In this document: positions 54,100 to 64,000 of the stretch, piece by piece
Numbering within the stretch: the first letter of the stretch is position 1
How the letters are laid out: each line of letters starts with the position of its first letter
NCBI GenBank assembly: GCA_033064195.1
Contig: JARBJD010000025.1
Span: 248,001 to 312,000, forward strand
Length of the DNA: 64,000 nucleotides
Direction of reading: 5' to 3'
Source: Blattamonas nauphoetae
Taxonomy: Eukaryota; Preaxostyla; Oxymonadida
The notes under the pieces: generated by a model
What the model saw: only the letters and a program-made list of their open reading frames with translations
Told to the model about the DNA's origin: nothing
Database searches by the model: none
Translations under genes and position numbers: made by a program

Positions 54100-55782
54100 T
54101 TAAAGCGAGCATTTGAGAACGGCAGCCTGGACACGGGAGAGAGACTCCTTGCTCACTCCTTCCAACATTTCCTCGTTTTTCAGTTCTGTCGTCTGATTTC
54201 GGATCGACACGTTTGGAGTGATGTGTTTGAGTTGCGAGCCAGCTGGTTGTTTGAGTTTCATGCTCGCTTTCATGACAGACGGAGAGTGAGACAGATCTGA
54301 CGACAATGTCACTGGTTTTCCAGATGTCCGCGTGTTTTGGAGCGTGCTCGACGGTGAGACTGGATTGGACGTTCGTGGGACCATTTTGAGTGGCTTGTTT
54401 TGAGGCAATGTCGGATTTTGGGATCCTCCAGCGATCATTCCTGGCTGGTTCTGTTGAAGCCGAGGAGGAGGGGGAGTTCGACTGAGCTGTCCAGCGGGCT
54501 GGGAATTTGGGTTGAGCGATGCTCGCCACGATTGGTTGGGTGGAGTGGCAAGAGCGGGCGGTGGATCAGATCCGATGTCTTCCATCGCTGACTTCAGCGC
54601 AGAAGAGAGTGAAAAGGAACTAGCTGCTGTACCTGGCTGAACAACAACATTGGCTGGTCGTGCTTCACTTCCTGTGTGTGTTATTCGACCTGTAGTGGAC
54701 TTGACTTGACGCGATGGGCTCGCACTTTCAGCACGAGGTCCGACGACTTGAGCAGAATTCAGAACGTATTCCGATTCTGGGCTCTTCGTCTGGAGCAGTT
54801 CCCACACTCGTCGGCCAACCAGCGCGATCAGTCGGACGATGAAGTCCTTTCGTCGGTCTTCTTCTTCCAAGTCCAACATCCACCAATCGTTTTGCGTCAC
54901 AATCTCAACCAGATAGCGGCCTTCATAATCTCCCACTGAGTATCGTTCGGCGTCTTTCATGTCATCTGATGATGGTTGGGGATCTGGGGCTGATGATAAT
55001 TGATACAGTTCCAGCTGCTGACGAACGTCGTGAGAGGTGAAAGAAAGAATAGTATTTTGGTTGTCTCCATTCCTGGATTTAGGGCCAACCACACTCACTT
55101 TCAGCGGAACGAGACGAAATTCAGATCGGATCTTCAGATGCTTGCTGAAGGTCGTTTGTTTTGTGACCAGACAGTAGTCTGAAATACATATATAAAACAG
55201 AAGTTGATTGTAAGCAGTCTTCCCCACACTCAGCATTTCTGCTTGAAACACGAAGATTCTGGAAGGCTTCACGAGTTGATATTCGGCTGGGATGAGCTTC
55301 TCCTGGATCTCAAACACTTTGTCCAGTCTTTCCTTTCGATGAACACTTTCGTCCACGAAAGCTGCTGTTTCTTGCATCACATTGGCGGCTGCGTGGATGG
55401 GATCATAATCAGGATGCGAAGGCCAGGTATTAGCGGCCAAGTCGTGAAGCATCATGTTGTATCGAGGGATGCGCTGAATCGGGCGAATAAGAAAGGATTC
55501 CAAAGGCTGACCACCGACTTCGGGATTGGCGGATGCATTGGAGACAAAAGAGCAGAATGCTTTTTTACTCTTCATTCTCTGTTGGAGAATGTCGTTGTCT
55601 CTGTCGTAATTCTGACAGTATTCCACGTAGAGTTTGAGAAAAAGAGCATTTCGTGTGTGGAAATGAAAATTGAGAAGAATTGCATTGGAGACATTTTTGG
55701 GGATGTGAACACCGAAAACCATGAGACACAACAAAGAGAAACTTATTGAGACTGATACTGAAGATAGACAAGTGTCGGCCAT
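54100..55782 (-). CDS. RhoGEF (DH-PH) protein, copy 1, probably N-terminally truncated (560 aa)
   Basis: Residues ~30-150 are the C-terminal half of a DH domain: VSNAILLNFHFHTRNALFLK, LYVEYCQNYDRDN and the signature ESFLIRPIQRIPRYNMMLHDL. Residues ~170-320 form a PH-like domain (PSRIFVFQAEMLSVG, ISDYCLVTKQTTF, EIVTQNDWWMLDLEEEDRRK). The tail is Ser/Pro-rich with PPPPRLQQNQPG and ends LSRVQAAVLKCSL. It would activate Rho-family GTPases. The first DH helices are missing; the N-terminal ~40 residues differ completely between the two copies and may be non-coding read-through, so each may be a 5'-truncated copy. Confidence 0.75.
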   Translation of the reverse strand: MADTCLSSVSVSISFSLLCLMVFGVHIPKNVSNAILLNFHFHTRNALFLKLYVEYCQNYDRDNDILQQRMKSKKAFCSFVSNASANPEVGGQPLESFLIRPIQRIPRYNMMLHDLAANTWPSHPDYDPIHAAANVMQETAAFVDESVHRKERLDKVFEIQEKLIPAEYQLVKPSRIFVFQAEMLSVGKTAYNQLLFYICISDYCLVTKQTTFSKHLKIRSEFRLVPLKVSVVGPKSRNGDNQNTILSFTSHDVRQQLELYQLSSAPDPQPSSDDMKDAERYSVGDYEGRYLVEIVTQNDWWMLDLEEEDRRKDFIVRLIALVGRRVWELLQTKSPESEYVLNSAQVVGPRAESASPSRQVKSTTGRITHTGSEARPANVVVQPGTAASSFSLSSALKSAMEDIGSDPPPALATPPNQSWRASLNPNSQPAGQLSRTPPPPRLQQNQPGMIAGGSQNPTLPQNKPLKMVPRTSNPVSPSSTLQNTRTSGKPVTLSSDLSHSPSVMKASMKLKQPAGSQLKHITPNVSIRNQTTELKNEEMLEGVSKESLSRVQAAVLKCSL

Positions 55783-55796
55783 TGGTGTGATACCAA

Positions 55797-55850
55797 TTTG
55801 TGGGCTGAGTAAATACCCTCCCGACTCTGATCAGAAATCAAATCTCGACA
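55797..55850 (+). promoter_or_regulatory. Conserved upstream block of P genes (copy 2)
   Basis: TTTGTGGGCT and CCCTCCCGACTCTGATCAG before ATG 55851. It also lies just upstream of the divergent RhoGEF frame, so it may drive both directions. Confidence 0.45.
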
Positions 55851-57287
55851 ATGATGCATCTCATCATTACAACGTTAGTTTTATCTGCCAACTGCGCTCC
55901 CATCTTCCTTGAATTCGGTGGATTGAACAAAACGTGCCTGACAGCCGAAACAGCGTGTCATTCTCTTGATCAGGCAGTGAAGCATGCAAATTGGGAAAAT
56001 GCGACTGATATATTAATTCATGGGCACGCCGAATTGATTGTAGAAGTCCACTTCGATTCAAGTTCTGATAAGTTCAAAAAGACTCCTTCTGAAGACATCG
56101 CCTACGAAATGACACTCAACCACCATTTCCTCAACTCCAATACTGATCACTTCGGTCTGACTGGTCTGGGAACAATTAAGATCAAAGGCACAAGCACCAC
56201 GAGGATGACCCTCTCTCTCAACTCCGACTTTATCCATCCCACTTTACTCTTCCCGATCTTTGTGATCTCCACAACTCGCACGCCAGGCGGTGAAAAGAAA
56301 GATTATGTGTTTCGTGTGGAACAATATGGTGTTCTTGAAATTCTAACCCCACTTCTTGTGCGCCCTCTTCAACTCCCGTCAACGACGACATTCACGAAGC
56401 TGACGTCAAAGTTTGAGACCGAACCGTGGAATAAATAATCGGCAGCCATCATCGTTGATAAAGGAGCAATAAACATGGGGAACTGGGTCAGAGTGTATGA
56501 CCCAGAACTTGGTGTTCTGATTCTGAAGGACATTGACACCACAGAGTCTGCCGTGGCCGTTCATCAAACCTTTGCCACCTCACTCACCAGCCTTGTCCCG
56601 AAGGGAATTGTGTGTTCTATTCCAGACAATGCCACGAGCACATTCAGAGTCCACATCGGTGACGCTGGAAAAAAACGCAAGGAGGACGACAAACTTGCTG
56701 GAATCGACCAATATCCGCTAGACATCCATCTTTCTGGCAAATGTGCTGCTTTTGACATTGAGGATTTTGTGGACGAGAAGTTTCTTCTGAACAACACGGA
56801 CATGACAAACATCTCCAAAACTGCCTTCGTCTTCCCCAAAGTGACACTCACCCGTTCGAACCTCAAGTTTGCCGCAAAAATAGGCGGCCAATCGAGTGAC
56901 CTTGGAAACTATCTTCTTGCCGAATTCACTTCCCAAAAAGCATCCCTGAGCGTCGCCGCTCTTGACCGCCTGAAAGTGAGCATTGCGCCTCGCTATCACA
57001 CCGAAGATGTCGACGACAAACTGATTCGCTGGGACGAGATGACGTGGTACGTTGGCCATAAAGACACCGAGATTGAGAATGGAGGAGTGACGATCAAACA
57101 ATCAGGCCAATCATCTTATGCTGTGGCAGCTGTTCCGCGAGCAAATGTGGGGATCAGTGGAGAGTACACAGTGAAGATGGAGTTCGATGACCAGGTGAGA
57201 TATGTCGGATGTTTGTATTCTGGAGCACGAAGCACAGTTGCCTTCACATCGCTTGCTCTTCTGGTCGCTGTGCTGCTTGGATTCTAA
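55851..57287 (+). pseudogene. P surface protein, copy 2, with one premature stop
   Basis: The frame runs 479 codons but has a TAA at 56436-56438, after ETEPWNK, where the sisters read KSAAII. The same frame continues undamaged. Signal peptide MMHLIITTLVLSAN, then FLEFGGLNKTCLTAETACHS, GLTGLGTIKIKGTS, YVFRVEQYGVLEI, GVLILKDIDTTES, APRYHTEDVDDKLIRWDEMT, CLYSGARSTVAF and the hydrophobic tail TSLALLVAVLLGF, which fits a GPI-attachment signal or short anchor. Probably a cell-surface beta-rich protein. A recent nonsense change or sequence error. Confidence 0.75.
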
Positions 57288-57662
57288 GACAATTGCAACG
57301 ATGAACTCCAAATCGTATTTCGGAGGCTCAGATCCACTTTCATGCTGTGAGAATGTCGAATCTCTCTCAACCGACTTCTTCGTTTATTTCGGGCATCTTT
57401 TGCCTCTTCCTCATTTCTCTGATCCATAGTTTCTAACTTGATCAAAAATAATGATCGGAAACGGTTAGAAGACGATTCTCAAGCCGAGAAATGGAGAGGC
57501 TCCAGTGGTAGCTTCTCAACTCATCACCTCTCTTATCTCTGCCTTGACCATGAGATAACAAATTGTTCATTATGAAATATTTGTTAAAATCCTCAAAAGT
57601 CGACATGAATTCACAAACTATTCTGATAATTGTTTGTTATGGCTCGATCAAATTCATCAATC
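57288..57662 (+). other. Intergenic region between P2 and SPRY2
   Basis: Tandem counterpart of 52077-52420; no gene. Contains TGAGATAACAAATTGTTC shortly before the SPRY start, shared with unit 1. Confidence 0.5.
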
Positions 57663-59087
57663 ATGCTTTCAGCATCAAAACAGGTGGGATCATTCTTCTC
57701 TTCTTTTCACACCTGTATTCTCTCCTCCATTCACTAGAATCCCGAGAACTCAAAAATCATCGAAAACGACGAGATAGTTTGTGTCGTGTTTCTCACGTTC
57801 CCTTCGTCACTCTCGTACTTTCCTCCCTCTCAACCCTCTTCTTTTCCACGCCACAGAATCATACAACAATCGAGTCAGTGTTGGAATGGCTGAGTGATTC
57901 GTCTGTCCATCCAAGAATCAAAGTCAACACAATCCAGTGGTTCCACATTCCCACTCTCCTCGCCAATTTCATCCAACCATCACATCCACACCAACACGAA
58001 CAGGAACAAGATCAACAAGACCCCAACCAACTACACAAACAACATGAACAACAAGATGAAGAGCCAGCACCATCAGCAGAATCGAACAATCAGCTCCTCA
58101 CTCAGCTCCTCCAAGCTCTCACCAAGTTCCTCGACCAGTCCTCCGATTCTCACACTCCAATCCCAAACAAGCGACTCCTCCACTCCTCTCTCTCCCACCT
58201 CTCCACCTCTCCCGCTCTCACTCTTTCCATGCGGAGAGAGATCGACAGGTGTCTCGTCGCTCTCAACTACGTCGACGACAGCTCATTCGCTGAACAGAAA
58301 CAGCAGCCAGCGGATCAGACACAGCTGGAGCGAGAAGTGGCGATGATGCGAGCTGACAAGGACGCGTTTGTGTCGACCGTGATCTCGCTACAGAGAGAGA
58401 AGGACCAGTTGCGAACTGAGTTGGCAAGCACGAAACAGAAACTGGACGAGATGGAGCGGAGACTGACTCAGGCTCAGCAGACCATCGAAGCGACACAAAC
58501 TGCTGTCATTGCACGAACAACACCTGTTGTGGCGTCGGATGTCATTGTCGCGTTCAGTCCCACTCACTTCAGACTGAATGGATCGATCGTCACAAAACTC
58601 ACTGGGACACATTGTGGTTGTTTCACGAAACCAATTTCAAAAGGAATTCATCGAATGTCCATCAAAACAACAGCACGAGTCAGTTAGTCCTGTCAATTCT
58701 CCATTCATCTTCTTCCTTCTTTCAGATTTTGGTGTACTTGACGCTTCAGATTATCCCAACCGTCTCACGTTTGATGTGTACGATTCTCCAAAAGCAGCGT
58801 TGATGTACAATGACAGTGGATGCCTCTACTCGGCTCGCCGACCATCTGTCAAGAACACGATTCCTCAGAAAGGGCAGGAGTGGTCGGCGGAGGCTGATTT
58901 GGAGAAGAGGACACTCCATTTCTTCCTCGATGGTGTCCAACAGCCACACCACTTCATCGACATTCCTGTCCCTCTCGTCTTCGCGATCGAGGCCTACGAC
59001 AAAGATGCAACGGTTGAGATATTGAGTTGGGGAGAGTTGAAGCAATCACATGTGACATTTGAGGGAACTGGACGTAAGCTGGGATAG
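57663..59087 (+). CDS. SPRY-like coiled-coil protein, copy 2 (415 aa, four exons)
   Basis: Exons 57663-57683, 57738-57776, 57857-58682 and 58726-59087; introns 54, 80 and 43 nt. Exon lengths match copy 1 except for one codon in the last exon. The first two exons encode MLSASKQ and NPENSKIIENDEI. The Gln/His-rich linker and coil are almost identical to copy 1, while the first SPRY part is diverged (TARVNFGVLDASDYPNRL, CLYSARRPSVKN); GQEWSAEADLEKRTLHFFLD is again identical. This mosaic suggests gene conversion. Likely a protein-interaction module. Confidence 0.75.
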
Positions 59088-59349
59088 ACTGTTTTCGTTT
59101 ATTTGTCTTCATCTTCAATCGTTTGATTGAAAAAGCTAGCTGTTTTGAAGTGTTTTCTGTTGACTCTTTTTTTCGTCAATTGTCTGTAATTTGAGGCAGA
59201 GAGGATGCTGGTGAATGTTGAGTAGAACTGAGAAACGATTGAGAGAGACAGGAGGGAGTGAGTGATGTTGATGCTGGTGACTGGTTTGGTGGTGTCGAGT
59301 GGGTAAGCGATGTTTGGGAAATTGTGAACGGCGCGGTTGGGGCTGATGA

Positions 59350-61032
59350 TTAAAGCGAGCATTTGAGAACGGCAGCCTGGACACGGGAGAGAGACTCCTT
59401 GCTCACTCCTTCCAACATTTCCTCGTTTTTCAGTTCTGTCGTCTGATTTCGGATCGACACGTTTGGAGTGATGTGTTTGAGTTGCGAGCCAGCTGGTTGT
59501 TTGAGTTTCATGCTCGCTTTCATGACAGACGGAGAGTGAGACAGATCTGACGACAATGTCACTGGTTTTCCAGATGTCCGCGTGTTTTGGAGTGTGCTCG
59601 ACGGTGAGACTGGATTGGACGTTCGTGGGACCATTTTGAGTGGCTTGTTTTGAGGCAACATCGGATTTTGGGATCCTCCAGCGATCATTCCTGGCTGGTT
59701 CTGTTGAAGCCGAGGAGGAGGGGGAGTTCGACTGAGCTGTCCAGCGGGCTGGGAATTTGGTTTGAGCGATGCTCGCCACGATTGGTTGGGTGGAGTGGCA
59801 AGAGCGGGCGGTGGATCAGATCCGATGTCTTCCATCGCTGACTTCAGCGCAGAAGAGAGTGAAAAGGAACTAGCTGCTGTACCTGGCTGAACAACAACAT
59901 TGGCTGGTCGTGCTTCACTTCCTGTGTGTGTTATTCGACCTGTAGTGGACTTGACTTGACGCGATGGGCTCGCACTTTCAGCACGAGGTCCGACGACTTG
60001 AGCAGAATTCAGAACGTATTCCGATTCTGGGCTCTTCGTCTGGAGCAGTTCCCACACTCGTCGGCCAACCAGCGCGATCAGTCGGACGATGAAGTCCTTT
60101 CGTCGGTCTTCTTCTTCCAAGTCCAACATCCACCAATCGTTTTGCGTCACAATCTCAACCAGATAGCGGCCTTCATAATCTCCCACTGAGTATCGTTCGG
60201 CGTCTTTCATGTCATCTGATGATGGTTGGGGATCTGGGGCTGATGATAATTGATACAGTTCCAGCTGCTGACGAACGTCGTGAGAGGTGAAAGAAAGAAT
60301 AGTATTTTGGTTGTCTCCATTCCTGGATTTAGGGCCAACCACACTCACTTTCAGCGGAACGAGACGAAATTCAGATCGGATCTTCAGATGCTTGCTGAAG
60401 GTCGTTTGTTTTGTGACCAGACAGTAGTCTGAAATACATATATAAAACAGAAGTTGATTGTAAGCAGTCTTCCCCACACTCAGCATTTCTGCTTGAAACA
60501 CGAAGATTCTGGAAGGCTTCACGAGTTGATATTCGGCTGGGATGAGCTTCTCCTGGATCTCAAACACTTTGTCCAGTCTTTCCTTTCGATGAACACTTTC
60601 GTCCACGAAAGCTGCTGTTTCTTGCATCACATTGGCGGCTGCGTGGATGGGATCATAATCAGGATGCGAAGGCCAGGTATTAGCGGCCAAGTCGTGAAGC
60701 ATCATGTTGTATCGAGGGATGCGCTGAATCGGGCGAATAAGAAAGGATTCCAAAGGCTGACCACCGACTTCGGGATTGGCGGATGCATTGGAGACAAAAG
60801 AGCAGAATGCTTTTTTACTCTTCATTCTCTGTTGGAGGGTGTCGTTGTATATGTTGTACTTCTTGCAATATTCCACGTAGTATCTGAGAAAAAGTGCATT
60901 TCGTGCGTATTTGTGAAAGTTGAGAAGAATCGCATTGGAGACGAAGTTGGACCTGTTAGCGTTGAAGCCCAAGAGGCACAACAGAGATACACTTCTTGAG
61001 ATGGAGATGGAGGACGTAGAAGACAATGCCAC
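59350..61032 (-). CDS. RhoGEF (DH-PH) protein, copy 2, probably N-terminally truncated (560 aa)
   Basis: Same layout as copy 1: partial DH (SNAILLNFHKYARNALFLRY, ESFLIRPIQRIPRYNMMLHDL), PH-like domain and Ser/Pro-rich tail. From about residue 70 to the end the two copies differ at only a handful of bases by eye, including silent sites, but the first 70 residues (MALSSTSSISISRSVS start) are clearly diverged. The sequence AACGCTAACAG just before the conserved part looks like an intron acceptor, so the true upstream exons may be lost. Confidence 0.75.
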   Translation of the reverse strand: MALSSTSSISISRSVSLLCLLGFNANRSNFVSNAILLNFHKYARNALFLRYYVEYCKKYNIYNDTLQQRMKSKKAFCSFVSNASANPEVGGQPLESFLIRPIQRIPRYNMMLHDLAANTWPSHPDYDPIHAAANVMQETAAFVDESVHRKERLDKVFEIQEKLIPAEYQLVKPSRIFVFQAEMLSVGKTAYNQLLFYICISDYCLVTKQTTFSKHLKIRSEFRLVPLKVSVVGPKSRNGDNQNTILSFTSHDVRQQLELYQLSSAPDPQPSSDDMKDAERYSVGDYEGRYLVEIVTQNDWWMLDLEEEDRRKDFIVRLIALVGRRVWELLQTKSPESEYVLNSAQVVGPRAESASPSRQVKSTTGRITHTGSEARPANVVVQPGTAASSFSLSSALKSAMEDIGSDPPPALATPPNQSWRASLKPNSQPAGQLSRTPPPPRLQQNQPGMIAGGSQNPMLPQNKPLKMVPRTSNPVSPSSTLQNTRTSGKPVTLSSDLSHSPSVMKASMKLKQPAGSQLKHITPNVSIRNQTTELKNEEMLEGVSKESLSRVQAAVLKCSL

Positions 61033-61045
61033 TGACTAGTCACAA

Positions 61046-61100
61046 ATTTGTGGGCTGAACAAATCCCCTCCCGACTTTGATCAGATCTCAAATCTCGACA
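61046..61100 (+). promoter_or_regulatory. Conserved upstream block of P genes (copy 3)
   Basis: TTTGTGGGCT and CCCCTCCCGACTTTGATCAG immediately before ATG 61101, in the 68-bp gap to the divergent RhoGEF start. Confidence 0.45.
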
Positions 61101-62541
61101 ATGATTCTCCTCGTCCTTACAACATTCGTTTTTTTCGGCCGACGGTGATACAATCTTCCTCGAATTCGGTGGCATGAGCAAGACGTGCCTGACAGCCGAA
61201 ACCGCCTGCCATTCACTTGATCAAGCGATTAAGCAAGCAAATTGGGAAAATGTGACCTCAATCTTCATCGAAGGCCATGCTGACTTGATTGGGGAAGTTG
61301 TTTTCGATTCAAGTGTTGATAATTTCAAAAAGACTCCTTCAACAGACATCCAATTCAAAATGAGACTCGGTGAGCATTTCCTCAGCTCCAACACTGACCA
61401 CTACGGTCTGACTGGTCTGGGAACAATTAAAATCAAAGGCACAAGCACCACTACGATGACCCTATCTCTCTCCTCAGACATTCCACATCCCACTTTTCAC
61501 AGTCCAGCATTTTATTTATCCACCTCAAGAACCCCCAGCGGTGAAAAGAAACATTATGTGTTTCGTGTGGAGCAGTTTGGTGTTCTTGACATTCAAACCC
61601 TGCTTTTTGTGCTCCCTCTTCAACTCCCGTCAACGACGACATTCACGAAGCTGACGTCGAAGTTCGAAACCGAACCGTGGGACAAGAAATCAGCAGCGAT
61701 CATCGTTGAGAACGGGACGATAATAGCCAACAACCCGGTGTTTGTGTATGACCCAGAACTTGGAGTTCTGATTTTGAAGAACATTCACACCACAGAATCC
61801 CAAGTGGCCATTGTTCAACCCTTTGCCACTTCGTTCACCAGCCTTGTCCCGAAGGGAATTGTGTGTTCGATCCCAGAGAATGCACCGAACACATTCAAGA
61901 TCCTAAGTTTTTCTTCTGGAAAAGAACGCAAGAATTCGAGTGATGATCTTGTTGGAATCGACCAATTTCCACTCGACATCCATCTTTCTGGGAAATGTGC
62001 TGCGTACGATTATGAGGATTTTGTGACTCAGAAGTTTCCTCTGAACAACACGGACATGACAAACATCTCCAAAACTGCGTTTGTCTTCCCCAAAGTTGAA
62101 CTCTCCCGCTCGAACCTCAAATTTTCCACAAAAACTGGCGGCCAATCGAGTGACCTTGGAAACTATCTTCTTGCCAAATTCTCCTCCAAAACCAACTCCC
62201 TGAGCGTCGCCGCTCTTCGCCAGCTGAAAGTGAGCATTGCACCTCGCTATCACACCGAAGACGCCGACGACAAGCTCATTCGCTGGGATGAAATGACGTG
62301 GTACGTTGGAAGAATCGAGACGGAGATGAACGAAGGAGGAGTGATGATCAAACAATCGGGTCAGGCGGACTATGCAGTTGCAGCTGTTCCGCGAGCAAAT
62401 GTGGGGATCAGTGGGGAGTACACAGTGAAGATGGAGTTCGGTGATCAGGTGAGATATGTCGGGTGTTTGTATTCTGGAGCACGAAAAACTGGTGCCTTCA
62501 CATCGCTTGCTCTTCTGCTCGCTGTGCTGCTTGGATTCTAG
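61101..62541 (+). pseudogene. P surface protein, copy 3, frame-shifted in the signal peptide by a T7 run
   Basis: The body is open from 61174 (MSKTCLTAETACHSLDQAIK) to TAG. The conserved ATG at 61101 gives MILLVLTTFVF, but the run of seven T at 61129-61135 puts the following SADGDTIFLEFGG in another frame; six T would restore it. All other landmarks are normal: GLTGLGTIKIKGTS, YVFRVEQFGVLDI, GVLILKNIHTTES, APRYHTEDADDKLIRWDEMT, CLYSGARKTGAF and SLALLLAVLLGF. Either a homopolymer sequencing error, a real mutation, or a switchable tract. Confidence 0.75.
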
Positions 62542-62981
62542 ACACTCACAACGATGAACTCCAAATCGTATTTCGGAGACTCTTGTCCCCTTTCAAGCTG
62601 TGAGAATGTCGGATTAATCGCAAACGACAGACTCTTTTCTTTCGGTCATCTTTTCCCTCTCTCTCATTTCCATAATCCATGATTTCTTGACCGATTTAGA
62701 CCCATTTTTAGAAACATTGGGAAGGTAAACTCTTCAAGTGAGTCGATCGCCCCTAAAATCGTGCTTGACTGTCCAAGACCATCATCCGCTGTTTCTCTAC
62801 ACATCAAATCTCTTCAACTGTGTTAATTTACAAATAACAATCAGGAACATCACTCGTTCAACAGAAATGGGAATCACAGAATCTGGTTTACCGAAAGAGA
62901 AAGTCGTGGAGGGAGAAGTCCCTCCGCGACGTCATAGTGAAAGTCAGTCTCAAAAATGAGAAATAGATCAGTCAACGAGCG
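62542..62981. other. Convergent intergenic region between P3 and P4
   Basis: It starts with the P 3' flank (CAACGATGAACTCCAAATCG) shared with copy 2. A plus frame at 62738-62959 is short and unsupported. No other feature seen. Confidence 0.5.
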
Positions 62982-64000
62982 TTAGAATCCAAGCAGCACA
63001 GCGACCAGAACAGCAAGCGATGCGAAGGCAACTGTCTTTCGTGTTCCAGAATACAAACACCCAGCATAGCTCACAGCGCCATTGAACTCCATCTTCACGG
63101 TGTATTCCCCACTGATCCCCACCTTTGCACGAGGAACAGCTGCCACTGCTTTACCACCTTGTCCCGATTGTGTGATCGTCACTCCCCCTTCGTTCATCTC
63201 CGTCTCGATTGATCCGACGTAAAACGTCATCTCGCGCCAGCGAATCAACTTGTCTTCAACTTCTTCGGTGTGATAGCGAGGCGCAATGCTCACTTTCATT
63301 TGCTGAAGGATTTCGACATTCAGGGAGTTGTGTTCGGACGTGAACGTGGCGAGAAGTTGGTCTCCAGCGTCGTTCAGCTTGCCGTTTGATTTGGAGCTCA
63401 TTTTGAGGTTCGAGCGAGAGATGGCAACTTCAGGGAACTGAAACTCGTTCGATTTGATAGTTTTCACGTCTGTTTTGTTCAGACGAAACACCTTGTCTTT
63501 GTCATCTGAATCATACGCAGCACACTTGTCAGTGAAATGGAAGTCCAGAGGGTACTGCTCAATTGACACGATTTTGCGGTTCCAGTCCGTCAGTACGTTT
63601 CCAGCTCCAATAATATTGATGTTGAATGTTTCTGTGGTTGAATTTGGTATCATACAATAGACACCCTTCGGGACAAGGCTCGTCCGTGATGTCATGTTCA
63701 CGTGATAAAGCGTAACGCTCGATTTCTCAATGTCGATGTCCTTAAGAATCAGAACACCAAGTTCTGGATCAAGGACGGCCAAGTTCATGAGTGATGATAA
63801 CATATTCGGGATGACCAACGCTCCTTTCTCAACGACGATCGCTGCCGATTTCAGATCCCATTCTTCCGTTTTGAACTTCGGCGTCAGCTTCGTTAATTTT
63901 GTGGTCGTCGGAACTTCAAGTGGGTGCACGACAAGCGCGGACATCAGTTCAAGGATACCATACTGTTCCACACGAAACACATACTCCTTCTTTACGCCGC
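62982..64000 (-). CDS. P surface protein, copy 4, divergent, N-terminus outside the window
   Basis: Open from the window edge (GVKKEYVFRVEQYGILELMS) to TAA after the tail SLAVLVAVLLGF. Landmarks: GVLILKDIDIEKSSV, LVPKGVYCMIPN, YPLDFHFTDKCAAYD, RLNKTDVKTIKSNEFQFPEV, APRYHTEEVEDKLIRWREMT, YVGSIETEMNEGGVTITQSG, AAVPRAKVGISGEYTVKMEF and CLYSGTRKTVAFAS. It is clearly more diverged than copies 1-3 from each other, but keeps the C-terminal block and hydrophobic tail. It is transcribed towards copy 3. About one third of the protein is missing here. Confidence 0.8.
   Translation of the reverse strand, partial: GVKKEYVFRVEQYGILELMSALVVHPLEVPTTTKLTKLTPKFKTEEWDLKSAAIVVEKGALVIPNMLSSLMNLAVLDPELGVLILKDIDIEKSSVTLYHVNMTSRTSLVPKGVYCMIPNSTTETFNINIIGAGNVLTDWNRKIVSIEQYPLDFHFTDKCAAYDSDDKDKVFRLNKTDVKTIKSNEFQFPEVAISRSNLKMSSKSNGKLNDAGDQLLATFTSEHNSLNVEILQQMKVSIAPRYHTEEVEDKLIRWREMTFYVGSIETEMNEGGVTITQSGQGGKAVAAVPRAKVGISGEYTVKMEFNGAVSYAGCLYSGTRKTVAFASLAVLVAVLLGF

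Noticed and set aside
11914-56438. Alternative genetic code with TAA/TAG as sense codons, suggested by single in-frame stops in three genes
   Set aside because: The four P genes end at the same place with TAG, TAA, TAG and TAA, and the SPRY, LCAT and RhoGEF genes also end in TAA, TAG or TGA at natural ends. The internal stops do not fall at a consistent residue such as Gln.

Overview
The window looks like nuclear DNA of a protist, most likely an oxymonad flagellate of the Blattamonas type; the organism name is an inference. Evidence: tiny GT-AG introns of about 38-100 nt inside protein genes (a lipase with 9 exons, SPRY genes with 4), a DIRS-type tyrosine-recombinase retroelement, large paralogous gene arrays, charged coiled-coil proteins, and surface proteins with a signal peptide and a short hydrophobic tail. 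TAA, TAG and TGA all act as stops.

Layout. (1) 1-5113: 3' two thirds of a DIRS-like retroelement (RT/RNase H, tyrosine recombinase, 3' inverted repeat), interrupted by a hAT-like element at 2823-4817. (2) 5440-38095: an array of about ten copies of an unnamed ~350-390 aa helical protein (called family A here), mostly on the minus strand, each followed in the minus direction by pieces of a second, mostly decayed ARM/HEAT-like gene (family B). This array also holds a 4.25 kb Mutator-like element (7480-11732) that splits a kinase-like fragment, a 959 aa coiled-coil gene (14943-17822), a small two-exon gene (17982-18813), a complete LCAT/phospholipase-like gene (35612-37688) and a truncated copy of its 3' end (30678-31238). 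Family A members at 18812 (plus) and 23267 (minus) face each other, so the array contains an inverted duplication. (3) 38237-64000: tandem units of surface protein (family P, plus) - SPRY coiled-coil protein (plus) - RhoGEF/PH protein (minus), present twice, then a third P gene and a divergent fourth P gene on the minus strand running off the window.

The most striking feature is the first P gene. Its ATG lies at 38237 and its stop at 52076, but the coding sequence is cut by three direct insertions (38266-42405, 42438-49832, 51176-52034). The middle one contains three further elements, one nested inside another. Every insertion has terminal inverted repeats and an exact target-site duplication. 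Conceptual removal of all of them, keeping one copy of each target, leaves an uninterrupted 475-codon gene that matches its two neighbours. Two of the direct insertions fall within about 30 bp of each other in the signal-peptide codons, the third in the C-terminal hydrophobic tail. No recognisable transposase is present in any of the terminal-inverted-repeat elements; several carry host-like coding fragments instead.
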